A stretch of 64,000 nucleotides of DNA from Pelodera strongyloides (Eukaryota; Nematoda; Chromadorea; Rhabditida; Rhabditidae): positions 1 to 64,000 of the forward strand of contig JAANDG010000367.1 in the NCBI GenBank assembly GCA_036852015.1. The letters are read 5' to 3'. Positions within the stretch are counted from its first letter, which is position 1, and each line of letters opens with the position of its first letter. A program made the translations under genes and the position numbers. A model generated the notes under the pieces. The model ran no database searches and had not been told where the DNA came from. It was given only the letters and a program-made list of their open reading frames with translations. Shown one piece after another: positions 27,401-39,060 of this stretch.

Positions 27401-28905
27401 TCCTACTTTTGAAACATTATCTAGTGAACCAAGCATGGTGCCGCTCATTCGCTTAAATCCCTAGGTGACAAAGATTTAACAATAAGAGAGGGAACGAGTT
27501 ATTTTAAATCTATGAAACATGAACCGAAAGTCGACACCTTGTAGAGTAGGCGTAGGATATTTATTTACAAGCGTAGCCATCTGCTAGGGTTGCCTTTTGA
27601 TTAATCAATCAACAATTCTATGATTCTACATATATGTTTGTATTTTCTAAATACCCTTATTTTCAGGATATCAGTGTTGGAGTCGGTAATGAAGGTGAAA
27701 TGGTGCGACTTGTTCGTACTTGGTCTCGCACAGACTTCTTCCACGGTCGGACTTCCCCGAATGCTGGATGCCATGAACACCCATCTGGCAGCATGTGCCC
27801 GTATCGGGCAGTTGAAGCAGGAGAAGTACGACGAGGTTGCCAATCAGATCCACCATCTACTTGAGTTGATCCACCGCTTCGATGCCCTCCGCCTCACTCC
27901 CATCGAATATGCCTATCTAAAGTTGATCGCCCTGACAAGCAATGGCAAGTTGTCTATCACATAATGGAGTATTACGTGCCACCGTACAATCTCTTTTACC
28001 ACATTGGCCATAATATTGTCAGGCAAATTATGAACTTTCGATTTTTTCCCTACATTGCGATGATTATGACACAATTACGTACTTTCAACGTTTCAACTCA
28101 ACAATGAGTATCCAAGAAACTTCACAGATTTTCTTTTCTAGTGACGCACATCCTCAAGTAAGGATTACTCACACCGCTTACTATGCTGACTCTCCTTTCA
28201 GACATGCCCACGTCATCCGGAATATCAGAAACATCGAGTGTCAATACAACAGCGTGTCAGGAGCTCTACGATCACCTTCTCCTGCACTGGTCTTCCAATG
28301 GTTGTGACGACTCAAACGCTGAGGAGCCGGAGACCTCCAGTTCTTCTTCAGTCACAGCTGCCGTAGAGAGATTCTCCCGTCTCTTGCAAATGCTTCCATG
28401 TCTCAGATGGTTCAAGGTAACTAATTGTCTGTCAAATTTACATTGTATTTCACATAATTATTCACTTTAGTTTCACAGTACGATGTACCACGGCATGTAC
28501 GGTAAGGCGCAACGTGTGGTTTATGAAACGTAAACTTATATTGCCAAGTTGCATATATTTGAATGTAATTGTGCAGCACACATTTCAGTCTCACAAACCA
28601 TATAACGTACCACTAACCATTGGTAAGGAATATCACGTGAATGCTTCATCAGTCTTACAAGTAACCATGAAAACTGTTTTAGCTGATACGTTGAAGCTGC
28701 TTTTCTCAAGTAATTGCCCCAGTTTCAGGAACAAGTGCTCGTCGAGCTTTTCTTCTCCGGTCTCATCGGCAACCTCTCAATCGAGACCGTTATTCCCTAT
28801 GTGCTCAAGATGGACGTGATGAATATTTTCAACGACCCGTCGAATTCGTCTGACAGCATACTACCACAACAGTCCAACCTCAGCGCACTGTTGGCCACAA
28901 AATAA
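13870..28905 (+). CDS. NR2C-like: Nuclear receptor of the TR2/TR4 (NR2C) group; 5' end not found
   Basis: A transcription factor predicted to bind DNA in the nucleus. Exons: 13870-13926, 14475-14600, 19426-19530, 23579-23669, 23783-23865, 24518-24629, 25435-25541, 25736-25826, 26478-26584, 26869-26998, 27240-27375, 27667-27944, 28202-28416, 28729-28905 (stop TAA). All phases close. The first three encode a Gln/Pro-rich A/B region. The DNA-binding domain (23579-24629) has both C4 fingers: C-X2-C-X13-C-X2-C with P-box CEGCKG, then C-X5-C-X9-C-X2-C, followed by the SVQ-ER hinge start typical of TR2/TR4. The ligand-binding domain (27240-28905) carries [20 protein letters not shown] and [23 protein letters not shown], both closely matching my memory of vertebrate TR4. 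The hinge is Ser-rich and longer than in vertebrates. No start codon was established: introns before 23579 reach nearly 5 kb and an initiator exon must lie upstream. A GC-AG intron splits the ligand-binding domain. C. elegans nhr-41 is the obvious comparator. Confidence 0.9.
14287..14362 (-). repeat. tRNA-derived SINE-like head
   Basis: On the minus strand an A-box-like TAGCTAACGCAG precedes a B-box-like GGTTTCGATTCC (one extra T) at tRNA spacing. The element lies in the intron upstream of the exon at 14475. Stems do not form a proper cloverleaf, so it is a SINE fragment or pseudo-tRNA. Confidence 0.4.
17060..17085. repeat. Short (CCCATT)n repeat
   Basis: About four head-to-tail ATTCCC hexamers in a long intron of the nuclear receptor gene. 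Confidence 0.8.
21290..22120. repeat. Cluster of (CT)n tracts in the nuclear receptor intron
   Basis: Long CT/CTTT tracts at about 21290-21412, 21690-21757 and 21955-22115 lie within the 4-kb intron between the exons at 19426 and 23579. Similar shorter tracts occur at about 18225-18360 and 19970-20062. No exon is recognisable among them. Confidence 0.85.
23407..23424 (+). repeat. (TTAGGC)3 interstitial telomere-type repeat
   Basis: Three exact TTAGGC hexamers, followed by TGAC, lie in the intron just before the DNA-binding-domain exon. TTAGGC is the nematode telomere repeat, but three units can arise by chance. Confidence 0.7.
25890..26347. mobile_element. TTAA-bounded foldback MITE in an NR2C intron
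   Basis: TTAA at each end is followed inward by AGGGAGAGGCCCA-type terminal inverted repeats. The inverted arms extend about 150 bases (25890-26035 against 26200-26347), around a central unrelated spacer. TTAA target duplication is the hallmark of the piggyBac superfamily, so this is probably a non-autonomous piggyBac-like element. It sits wholly within the intron between the exons ending at 25826 and starting at 26478. Confidence 0.8.
27945..28201 (+). other. GC-AG intron in the ligand-binding domain
   Basis: Reading phase requires the exon to end in phase 1 after the codons for LTSN, which puts the donor at G|GCAAGT. The acceptor is TCCTTTCAG. The only nearby GT (GGCAA|GTTGTC) would give the wrong phase and shift the conserved downstream frame. 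GC-AG is the known minor variant of U2-type introns. Confidence 0.75.
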
Positions 28906-30714
28906 AGGAATGGACTTTGCCTCCCAATCCAAGATCCACTTCTCTTCAAAGACTAATTAGAAAGGAATCCATGTTCGGTTTAGACAATCGTATTGTTCTT
29001 GTACTAAAATTTCTACAGCACTAAAATCCCTATTGACATGTTACATGTATGTAGTGTCGTTCATCGAAAAGCCTTCCCTCTACATAGTTCTTTCCAGGGG
29101 TTCAAATGCCCCATTAAAGCGGTATATCAGGTGGTTGGTTTGTGAGACGTATCGCAGATGACTGCATTCCCATGCATGCAAATTTAGTATATTATGTTCT
29201 GATATACTGTTTATTCATAAGACATCTCTATATGCAGTTGTTTCACAAATCGCATGACATACTGCTTTAAACCAGTGTACATAAACTAAAGATTACCCAT
29301 TGTTCTTATAGTTTTCCGTAAAGATTCCCAAATGAAGTGCTTTCCTACATTTATCAATATGCATACCCTCGCCCGCTCTCGATTCGGGATTTTTGTCAAA
29401 CTAGTCCGTCCAATATAAATTTATTTTTTGATATACTCTGAGGTGAACACCCCAAGTCAACCTGTGAATCTTGTTTATTCATATCGGTTCAATTTTTTCA
29501 TTTTTTTTATCGTTTGTTTTTGTTTTCGTTGCGTACATATATGGACTCATAGCTAGATATTTGCAGTCGCCTAGTTTTTTTTGTGTACCATTTGTTTAGT
29601 ATTATTTAACCTTCGCACACACCCATTATTCTTTCGTTGCCTGGATTCCATACACATATTCCTGTGTCTCACAATCATAGATGATCGTCTCCACCTAATT
29701 TATATCGTTCTTTCGTCATTGTGGTCTCCAACCACATTTTCCCCATATTATTTCTTGTTACGCCTTTCGAATATACACAGCTAATCATTCTCGTCTCGGT
29801 GTAACCCGGCACCATCTCAGTGTGGCTGGACCCCAAATATGTTACAGTATATTAGTCTTGTACAGCCCAGCCACACTCCCTTCCCCTCATAAACAGCAAT
29901 ATCATCGACCTCCAATCGTACAGCTTTAGACTACCCTGATTAGAATAGGATATCCGTCATTAATCCGTTCGCTAGCTTACTGTAGTATTCGGAGTAGGCG
30001 GAATCTTTTATCTCGTTTCGGAAATGCCTTGTCTTGTCTTGTCTAACTGAGTAACCTCTGCTCTCTTGAAACACATATTTTTCATGGGAATCATAATTCA
30101 CCTTTTCCAACGTCAAATAGCCGTTCGGAGAGAGTGTCAATCCCCATTCATCCGTCATGTCAAACAAAAATTAATCATAGTAACCCGCTAGTTTCATTTC
30201 ACATTCGTGTATTCCTTGGTAGACCATGGTCGAATATTTACAAATTATTACATTTTATCAACAAACACTAATAAAAATTCAATTCAAATGTGTAAAGCAA
30301 AGCTGACGCGCAATTATGAAAGGTACAATGGACGTGCTCAAAAGGCTGTCGCAACAGTTCACAGCAAAGTAGAGATCCCAGTTTAACCCAATTGATCAAG
30401 AAAAGAGATCAAGACGGCAAAATATGCAAAACATGTTTGCTTTAATCACACCCGGTAACAGTGGTGATGGAAAAAAGTATCAACATGGGCTTAATTACAC
30501 AAAAACATATGCAAACAGTGAACAGCGAACTATTCTACATGATTATCCTGATCATGAGCAACCACCTCCACGCCATACATTGCGAAAACACTATCCAATA
30601 CGCCGATAGAAAACTTCAACTGAAATAAGATCTTTTATGTTCACAAGTCTTCAATTGGCATTAGAAAACTCATTGCCAAAGAAAGTGTGCTCTGACCAAA
30701 GACACGATCAGGCG
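28906..30714. other. Convergent intergenic region (3' ends of NR2C-like and PRMT9-like)
   Basis: Holds the 3' untranslated regions of two genes transcribed toward each other. An AATAAA overlaps the NR2C stop at 28900-28905, but no polyadenylation site could be assigned with confidence. A small TTAA-bounded element lies at 29114-29270. No further gene is recognised. The minus-strand open frame at 29940-30167 has no recognisable similarity. Confidence 0.6.
29114..29270. mobile_element. Small TTAA-bounded MITE (157 bp)
   Basis: TTAA at both ends, with imperfect terminal inverted repeats of AGCGGTATATC/AGCAGTATGTC type and a more internal matched TTTGTGA-AC block. It lies in the 3' flank of the nuclear receptor gene. 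It resembles the other AGCG-type TTAA elements in this window. A solitary similar end occurs near 22325-22370. Confidence 0.65.
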
Positions 30715-33700
30715 TTAGTGACACTTTCTAAACAAAAGTAGAAGACATACCGTGTCTCCTTCCTTGACGGTTAATCTCTTCGGAAACGGTAAAGCGGCAT
30801 ATCGATGTGACATCGAGAAAGAGTCCATATTCCAGTAGTACATCACAGCGTCAACGTTCCCATCACGCAACATTCGAAGGCTGAATTTGTCACAAGTTAC
30901 GTAATTGGGTTTTTATAACTATTAGCAAGAATAATGAAACGCCACAGGCCACACAGAGAACAAGAGAATTGACATCGCGCTGCGAGCTGAGATCTGTAGT
31001 TTGAGGTAGTGTGTGGTGCAGCTGACACGCGATGACATGACGGATGATTCAAATTGGACACGAATGCATATACAACGATAGTGTTATGTGATATGATATG
31101 TTACATTTTTCAAGCGAAATTATTTTGAACAAAAGGGGGACACAATCATACCTGAAAGAAGTCGAAAATTGCGAGAGATTTGGAGTCGATTTCACGTCCA
31201 CATTAAAATTTGACGGATAGAAGCGGAACGTATGAGAAGCCATTTGGAATGGGGCAGACATCTGAAGTAAACAACATTTTCAATTTGCTATTACAGGAAT
31301 ATTAATTGATCCACGCAGGGTTCAATTGCACTTGTGCACTACGCACTTCGCATCTCGCTGCGATGTGTATAATACGTTCACTTTGACTTGTTTACAGACA
31401 AAACAAGCACATACATCTTAAACCAAAGTGTACATTGTAAGAAGTATAGAAAATAACTTACTTGTGTATATGCAATTCCTTGTGGTATATTCTTGTATTC
31501 CGGAAGGGAATAATCGTTCAATTTTGATAGGTTGAAACCGAGATGTGACGAGTGAACTGAATTACAAGTGATTAAGCGAATGGTAAAAGAATATTAGTAA
31601 ATAAACTCGACATCTCGAATCGAAACGCGTACGCTCACTATTTCGTTCGCGGATTGTTACCTTAGATCTTTATCTTAGGAGGAATGGTCCACGGATCGGA
31701 GATGGGACACGGATGAACCGTTATGGGGCGATAATAAGTACCAGATGGTAAGTGATGTGAAACATCTTAAGATTAATATAAAAAAAAACGATTACCTTGC
31801 CTACATCGCGTATGTAGGTAGTCAGATTCAACAATGCGAGAAAATGCTGTCAATCGAGAAGGAATAAACAACACATCCGACGACCAAGTATCCCTCGGTG
31901 AAGCCTATGATCAGAAAAATATCAGAAAATACAACTAATCAGGAGACGCAAAAGGGCACCATTACCCCGTCCCTTTGTCCCTTACTGCATCTAACCTTCA
32001 AGATGATAAGTAAAAACAAAACATAAGTGATACTTCGTTTCCGATGTACGGTAATTGATAGTCGGACGGGAACTGAACTATATGAATGTTTCGGTATTTG
32101 CAGAACATTTCGAATACAAGAGTTAGAATGAATAAAAGCAAGGGCAAGGGGCAAGAACCCGCAAATTAAAGCAAGTAAAAGTATAAAACTAACCAAACAG
32201 TCGGTAACCTGTTCGAATCGCTCCTTATGAATGGTTCCATCATTGTCCAACGGAAAATGCAGTACAACTGTTCTCGGAACTAAAAAAGGGGTAGGGGGCA
32301 GTGGAAGGTGGAGCATAAAAGAACATGCGACGAACAGGAACATGGCACTACGTTTCCAAAGATCATGATATTTATCATATTCATAAACACTTTACAAGTG
32401 CAGGCACGTTTACAATAATACCAACAATCCAATACTTGTTAAGGGCGTTCGTTTCAAACTAGAAAAAAATACCTTCAAATGACTGATGTTGATCTTGATC
32501 CTCCTGGCTCTCGTGTATTTGAGGTATACAGTCAATTTCCACTTTACATCTCGAATTGCTCCATTCTCGATAAACACACCATAATTCAGAAGACGGAACA
32601 CACGTGTGAATGGGAATGTTAGAATCTCCGGAATAGTTCAAATGTGCCAGTCTGAAACGGTCCATATCCTTAGATATTGTGGTTACTGGCCAAGTGCTGA
32701 TCAAAACACAATTATGCGATTATGCCCTACGGCAAAATAAGTAACAGCAGCCTGCGCCTGAGAGGGAGAGAAACACTGTTCGTTCAAGACGATGAAATCA
32801 ATTGGCGGCCGTGGTTGGACAAAATGCTAGACTACAATGAACGTGCGGAATAGCAAAGCCAAAAAAGGCATCATACTGATTCAAAATACAACTAAATTTA
32901 TGAAAGTTTAGTAGAACCATACCTGTAAGTTACTCCGATAAGTTGCGTCCAATCATTAACAACCAAAACATTGGTAATAGCTCGCATTGAATCGACGTAG
33001 AAACTAGAAAATGCTTCAACAATAATGAGAAAACAGCACCAGCAACCAATAGAACTGAACTGAATAGAACCAAAATAGATTTCATTGGTGTTGTTAGTTG
33101 TTCAAACTTCAAACTCATAAATGTAAGTTCCTAAGTACCTTATTAAGCGGTGATCGTTGTTTGAGCTGAAGTCAAGCTCTGGGGCAGAAATAACACGGGG
33201 AGATCCATTGGCCTCGTCCCACCTCCATACATCATCGACGACGATCGTCATTTGGCGAGCATACTCACTCTTTGCGGTACGCTCCAGGCCGTAACTGATG
33301 GTGAGCTTGAAAATATTATGTTGCATATGAAGATACCACTTCCAGTAACACACAGGCTGAGCAACAAGCCGTGAAGACAACTACGATCCGAGAAGTTGTA
33401 TAGCGTATTGTTAGTAGTAATACAATATAAAAAGTGTGTTAGGCAGCAGAGCCCTTATATACCACGGCTACATACAGTACCAAACGCCAATAATACAAAA
33501 TACCCTGGCCCTCGAAATAGAAACACGCGATTGTGGTGCCAGGTGCAAGAGATGGTGGGAGAGGGAGGGGTGATGGAAAGGGACTGAACTACTAAGAACC
33601 AAAAGGTTGAGACGCTGCGTTAAAAAGATACATTGGCGACTGGCCGTGCGGTGCGGATTGAGTTCATTCAACATACCTGCTGGTCTTTGTCCACGCTAAG

Positions 33701-36700
33701 GGGAAGGGGCAGTGGCCAGACTGCAACCGGCCAAGAAGACCCACTGACCGATGAATCTTCCACCTCTCCTCCGTCACGCAATTCAGCTCTACAAAATACG
33801 GACATTTCCACTAAAAGGAACTTCAATATTTTTGCTACAAATAGCTGAGTTGAAGGACTTTGCTCACGAATATAAAGTTCTCGACAATTTCCTCTAAAAA
33901 AAAGCTTGCTTTTGAACACTGGATTATGAGTTTTCAAAATCGTTAAAGCGGAAAACCATACCGATCGGGGGTTTTTTTTATTTAACGCGGACAACTGCAC
34001 TTATGGTATTTATGCTAACTGGGGTCGAAATGGGGTCGATTTTTTCCCAAATCGTGACCATTTGCGTATGATACTATGATACATAAAACTGCAAGTGTCC
34101 GCGATGCGTTTCAAAAACGATCGGTATTTCGCTTTAATAAATTACAAAATTACCGAAAGTGCGCAATGATGCAGTGTGCCATTCCCCCTTCTTTCATGTT
34201 GATAACTTCGCTTTCTCGATAATGCTCAGCAATTTTCAACAATTCCTGAACGGTAAACAGATTGACGTAGTTAATTACGCAAGTATGGAGTATCCAGATT
34301 CCAAAATTAGTTTCTATTTCGGTCCGCGAAAAGTTTTCACTAGCTTCTAGAGTTCCCATCCCAGCAGAATGGCTAAACTTTTTTTTTAACCTACTAACAT
34401 TCTTGTCCGCAAAACAGACGGAAACAATCGGCTTCCAGTCACTCAAGTAACGAAGATCCGTGGAGTACTGTTCCGGATGAAAGCTGCTATATGGTTCGAA
34501 CAAGTGTCCTGAAACAGCATCGGTCTCACTAAACAGCGGAAATACACACTTAAAGCAAAGCCGTATGATAGCCGGTTTTGAAACGTATGTCGGGCGCTTT
34601 ATTCTGGTTTAGTGTACGCAAATTCCTCCGCGACTACTGTGACATTTTATATAAGTTTACATGCATACTATGGAATTGCAGTTGTCCAAACTACGTTTCA
34701 AAAACCGGCCGTTATGCGCTTAAAGGGAATATGTAGGCACTCAAAATGAGCAAAACAACTGCGAAACTAGAGTTTCCACACCAGACATGAATTTAAGTAG
34801 GCGACTGAATATGTAAATTCGAATATTCTCATTTGCATGCAAATATGTCGCTGTTACATGCTATATGCCGATGTTTGCACATATGCTAATTTTTTTGCTC
34901 CATCAGCACTGCCGTGTAAGCCAGGGGGTCAAATAACGCGTTTACTATGGAAAAGATGAACTTTGAAAATCATTTTCTTTTAAATGGGAAACTTTTAACC
35001 ATTTTTGTTGTTGTTTCCTTAATGAGGAACACACATTCTATTAATACAGCTTAACTTCAAAAAGGGCATACATATTCCCTTTAAACTTTACAATGCGATT
35101 AGCCTCGATATTCGACACAAACTAAAATTAAACAAACCTCTTTCAACAAAGTCTGTCGTCGTCGACAGAGGGGAAATGTTCACTGATCCAGAAACAATGT
35201 AACATCTATCCCCGATATACAATGTGTGTTCAGCGTATAGTGAAGGACATTCAACGATTGCCACATACAACGATGCCTGATAAATTGTTATAATAAGCAT
35301 AGTACTGAGCACCAACAAACCAAACGTCATGCAAGGATACAAGAGTTCATAATCATGAATAAAAGCGAGTCTATATGGTTTCAGACCTCTCAAATCGGAG
35401 CAGCGATCACATCATACGTCAAGAAATTAAGAGGATACCTTATACGGAATGCATATAGGATTCCTGATAGAAAGACGTTCATGAGCGTCAATAAAATGGT
35501 GTAAGATACCTTCGCCGAATATGCAGCAGTCCAGTGTTTCGCTAACTATAACATCAACCTGAAATATAGCTTTGGTAAAATCGACACACTGTTTGCCGAT
35601 AAGCACGTAGATGAGAGCGCTACAAGCTCTCATGCTCCTCAACTCTCTTGCAACTTCGTTCCATTCAAATGCATCGAGATAGGATGGGATCCTAACGTCA
35701 CCAACATTAGATGAAAAACATAGTCCACAGCTAACTGGGAGCAACCGATCGTTATAACCCACAGGAATACGAATAATGCATGCCCACCCGATCATCCAGT
35801 TCAAGTTCAAACGAAACCTCCGGATAAATGGAAATTGAATGAGCACATCCATTTGCTTCAATGATCTGCAAAAGTACTCATTTAGTTTAGTCACATGCAC
35901 CACATCAAACACTATTAAATAATCGCATTTAAGCGCACAACCGATATATAACAACCATGCAACAAAACATTGCAAAAAAAAACACTACCTGCTTTCCCAC
36001 GGAGCACAAGACTTCATTCATCTCACAAGCGTAAACTCGCGCGCCACATCTGAATCGACTGTCAAGGTTCGCTTCCGAGTATCATTTCGAATTGTATTGA
36101 AAAACATACGTACTTAAAAAATCTCACTTAGCTGCACACAGGGCAAGGATGCTAGAGCCAGTACCTATATCCAAAACAGTGCTTCCGGGGTGAACCTGAA
36201 ATGCAATCGATTAAGAAGTTGGCGTTGTTCATTTAGTTGGTCACCTAATCACCCTGTTTATAATTGTAGAAAATTCTAGAGTCAGTCATAAGGAAGTGAG
36301 AAGTGAGATTATGCAGCGCTGGTAGTGTAGTCAGACCCGATTCCTTACCCCAATGCACATTCGAACTATTAAACCATAAAAGTGTCTATCTTACACAGTT
36401 TTCAATGGCTTCCATAAATCTGCGGTTTCTTCCCAAGTAATTTAACATTTCCATATGCCAAGCGTCCATAACGTGAGTTTTCTTAAAATGCAACACGATA
36501 AATAAAAAAAATATTCAAGATACAACGACAGTATTATCAGGATTTTTTAGTTGCGAGTTACGGTGGACGAAAATAAAACTATTTAAAAGACAGATCTTAC
36601 ACCTTACATCTTATAACTTACAGATCCTACATAGTACAGATCTTACAGGCAGTCAAAGAGTCAAATGACGAATCACATCTTACAGATCTTATAACTTAGA

Positions 36701-38604
36701 CGTTAGAGATTTTAAAAGTTTGAACAGATTGGGACCAAGGTCCAATCATCCGTAATGTTCAATCGTGGGCAAAAAAAATGCTGAATGACCGCATAAAAAA
36801 ATCGAAATGTGGTGATGGAAAGAATACCCAATCCAATTGCAACAATAATAATTAGAAATTACGCCGTGTAGAAAAAAAACACGTACCAAACTATCCAAAC
36901 ATATTTGACAGCGTAAAAATTGCGTCTGGTCTGCTTGAAAGCATGCTTTCACAAAAAACTGTCTCGCCAACTCATGCAGTCCTAAATGCATAGGATTTAC
37001 GTCATCTCCATGTCGACTGTCAATTTTCGATTGCTTTTTCCAATGAAATGATTAGAAACTAACGCTGCTGCTTAAAATTTGGATGCAGAACAGCGTTTCT
37101 TTTGTTGCAACTAACGCTTCAACTGTAACGCATCAGCTGGATTATATGAATGCCTACAGTTGAAAGTTGAAAATCGGTGACCTTGCTTCACTAATTAGCT
37201 AATTACTAATTAGCATATGTTTCTAATGATTTTGGAAACCAAGAACAGTATCAAATGTAAATTAACCAACTGTGGTTATCAACTTTCGGTTACAACAGAG
37301 AGTTATAGCTACGACTTGGACGAGGGGCTGAGCTCTATGACAACGACTGAAAGGCGAAGCGTAAGCTAAGTCTTAAGGTATATTGTCCGAAGACTACCAC
37401 CCATTTCTCCAAGGTTACCCTAAACTGCACAAGACAGCGCCTTTAAGAACGCTGATCGCGGTCGACAGACCGTTGGTTGTTTCAAACTGGAGAGGCTAAG
37501 GAGGGCGTCAGTGGCGGTGGTCAGTCCAGCGTAACCGCAGAGGAAGGATCCCCCGCCGTGATCCCCGGGAAGGTTCCCAGTGTTAGTGCATACACCCACT
37601 CGTTGCTCCTCGGAGTAAGCACTCAAACACTGCCGTTGTCCTATTCGTTTGTCCATTTTGTGTTTAATAAATACCTTCGGACAAAGTTGTAGTCTTGTAG
37701 TCATCGCTTGGGCTAATAGAGTTCAACGATCTTTCGCGTTTCCGCAGAAAAAGAACCAACCTGGATGAAAGGAGCAAAAAGAGCCAAGTGTCTCCAGTAA
37801 TTTGGGACAGTGTGGAAGGAAATTTACCGTGTTCTTCAACGCCTTACGGATCTGGTCCAAAGAATTCATACTGGTAACCATGACCAGCAAATGCTGAAAT
37901 GACATCTGCTGACCAAACACCAAACACAAACTAAACTTCTGCTGCATATATACTAATGGGGTCTCGATGTATGGCAAAAACAGCGCATTTTGCTTAAAAG
38001 TATCACATGTGCATCTCGTGTATACACCTTTGAAATTGTGCATACACCTTTGAAAGTTAGAAAATGCACCATTGATAATACTAGACGAGGCGAAAATGCA
38101 GTTTATGCACGCTCGAAAAAAATAGTCCTGTGGCTACCTGCCGCGGGACCATTTATTGGCGGTCTGTAGTTGTCGTCGTGTAGTGCCAATCTACGGTAAT
38201 TAAAGCCATACTTGGAAGCATTTTTTGCCATACATCGAGAGCCCATAAAATCAACGTCAAGGTGCGGTCGTCTAGTCGAAGAATAATGTTTATGTATCAA
38301 TAGGAACTAGGCACGGGCACAGGGTACCTCAATTATTTCAAGCGCTACCGCTGGCTTTGCCACAGCAATTGCAACACGTCGCATATGTTTACTGATGTAA
38401 TATTTGTTTAGGTATCAATTAGACATCCAAACAAAATGTTAGATGACAAAAAATACCCTTTCCGCAAAATTCTTCACAGAAGCTTGCTCCTGTACTGTAC
38501 AGATCGATAGTTTCGGGAGGACCATCATATAATGGAGGAGAGCTTTCTCGTAGTGTCCTCTTAAAACGGCCTGTTCCGCATAATGTAGAGAAAAACGCAT
38601 CAAT
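30715..38604 (-). CDS. PRMT9: Protein arginine N-methyltransferase 9-like; 5' exon not found
   Basis: Transfers methyl groups from SAM to protein arginine; mammalian PRMT9 symmetrically dimethylates splicing factor SF3B2. Exons in transcript order: 38604-38457, 37893-37761, 36981-36887, 36481-36395, 36195-36128, 36058-35989, 35865-35818, 35588-35439, 35276-35138, 34508-34399, 34245-34154, 33788-33677, 33380-33139, 33003-32923, 32696-32473, 32279-32209, 31904-31796, 31556-31462, 31261-31152, 30880-30715. All phases close, giving about 780 residues against 845 in human. The first three encode the N-terminal TPR region (HYAEQAVLRGHYEKALLHYM). Then come AWHMEMLNYLGRN, SAM motif I VLDIGTGS, post-I VYACEMNE and the double-E loop SETLDCCIFGEG. 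The C-terminal half aligns to the end, closing on MYYWNMDSFSMS and GDTVCLLLLF. The true start is probably in an exon upstream of 38604; a SINE lies there. Exon 32696-32473 is the least certain, because a second frame in it is also open. Confidence 0.88.
33943..34137. mobile_element. TTAA-bounded MITE in a PRMT9 intron (195 bp)
   Basis: TTAA at each end with imperfect inverted ends centred on ACCGATCG. It shares an internal GGGGTCGATTTTT and CATTTGCG with the copy at 53763-53911, so the two form one family. It lies between exons 33788 and 34245. Confidence 0.7.
34550..34723. mobile_element. TTAA-bounded MITE (174 bp) abutting a second one
   Basis: TTAA at 34550-34553 and 34720-34723, with imperfect inverted ends sharing CCGGTTTT-GAAACGTA. 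The right TTAA is also the left TTAA of the next element, so two elements share one target site. It lies in a PRMT9 intron. Confidence 0.65.
34720..35084. mobile_element. TTAA-bounded MITE with AGGGAATATGTA ends (365 bp)
   Basis: TTAA at 34720-34723 and 35081-35084 with matching AGGGAATATGTA terminal inverted repeats. An isolated identical end occurs near 16988-17003 in the nuclear receptor gene. It lies in the PRMT9 intron between exons 34508 and 35138. Confidence 0.75.
37957..38245. mobile_element. 289-bp MITE with TAA target duplication, in a PRMT9 intron
   Basis: Terminal inverted repeats start TGGGGTCTCGATGTATGGC, with the right end slightly diverged. The element is flanked by TAA on both sides (37954-37956 and 38246-38248). 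Exactly the same length (289) occurs for two copies in the nest at 48021-48898. A 3-bp TAA/TTA duplication is typical of PIF/Harbinger-derived MITEs, so that assignment is likely but not proven. Confidence 0.85.
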
Positions 38605-38989
38605 CTGAAAGAAACAAAGAAGAAATGTATTCGTCTCTCAAAGGCATCAACAGTGCACACTGCACACTTTTACCAGTCCGTCAGGGAACAAGTACCACAC
38701 AAGAATACCTATAAAATAAAATGTGAATACCACTTTATTCAAACATAAAATCATAACACATAGACTTAAGCATGTAGAATCCAGGGTCCCGTTTGCACTC
38801 GAAGTCGGGGATCTTCATTTTTAGCTCCAATCCAAGGCGGTGTCTCTTAGCCGATGTGTCCCATAGAGTGAAGTAGACGGTAGAAGACGGCACAGAAGAT
38901 AATACATAGCGAAAGGTCCGTCCTAAGGCTAGGCAAGGGGAGCGCCTTAACTTTATTCCCGGCGCCGTGGCATGTTTGCAAGATGGTAG

Positions 38990-39060
38990 CACTGGGCGGG
39001 ATTCGAACCCGGGTCGTATGGGTGAGAGACGAGAACTTTGCCAGTGAGCCACGACGCCGG
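38990..39060 (-). repeat. tRNA-derived SINE head
   Basis: The minus strand shows a TGGCTCACTGG A-box and a GGGTTCGAATCCC B-box at tRNA spacing after GGCGTCG. The anticodon arm does not pair. The body appears to continue toward lower coordinates (about 38735). A second partial copy of the head lies at about 39173-39215 in the adjacent duplication. Confidence 0.6.

Noticed and set aside
29940..30167. 75-codon minus-strand open frame downstream of PRMT9
   Set aside because: No similarity recognised and not joined in phase to the PRMT9 terminal exon.
30728..30750. A 23-base GTATGT...TTTAG 'intron' at the PRMT9 3' end
   Set aside because: Too short to be an ordinary intron, and reading straight through gives a natural C-terminus (GDTVCLLLLF then stop).
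32410..32601. Second open frame inside PRMT9 exon 32473-32696
   Set aside because: It also looks PRMT-like, but only the other frame closes phase with both neighbours. It remains a possible sign of an indel or a smaller exon.
32764..32826. Minus-strand stretch resembling a PRMT9 segment (PIDFIVLNEQCFSPS)
   Set aside because: It would fall in the wrong order relative to neighbouring PRMT9 exons and does not match their splice phases. The exon at 32279-32209 supplies the corresponding segment, so this is treated as intron.
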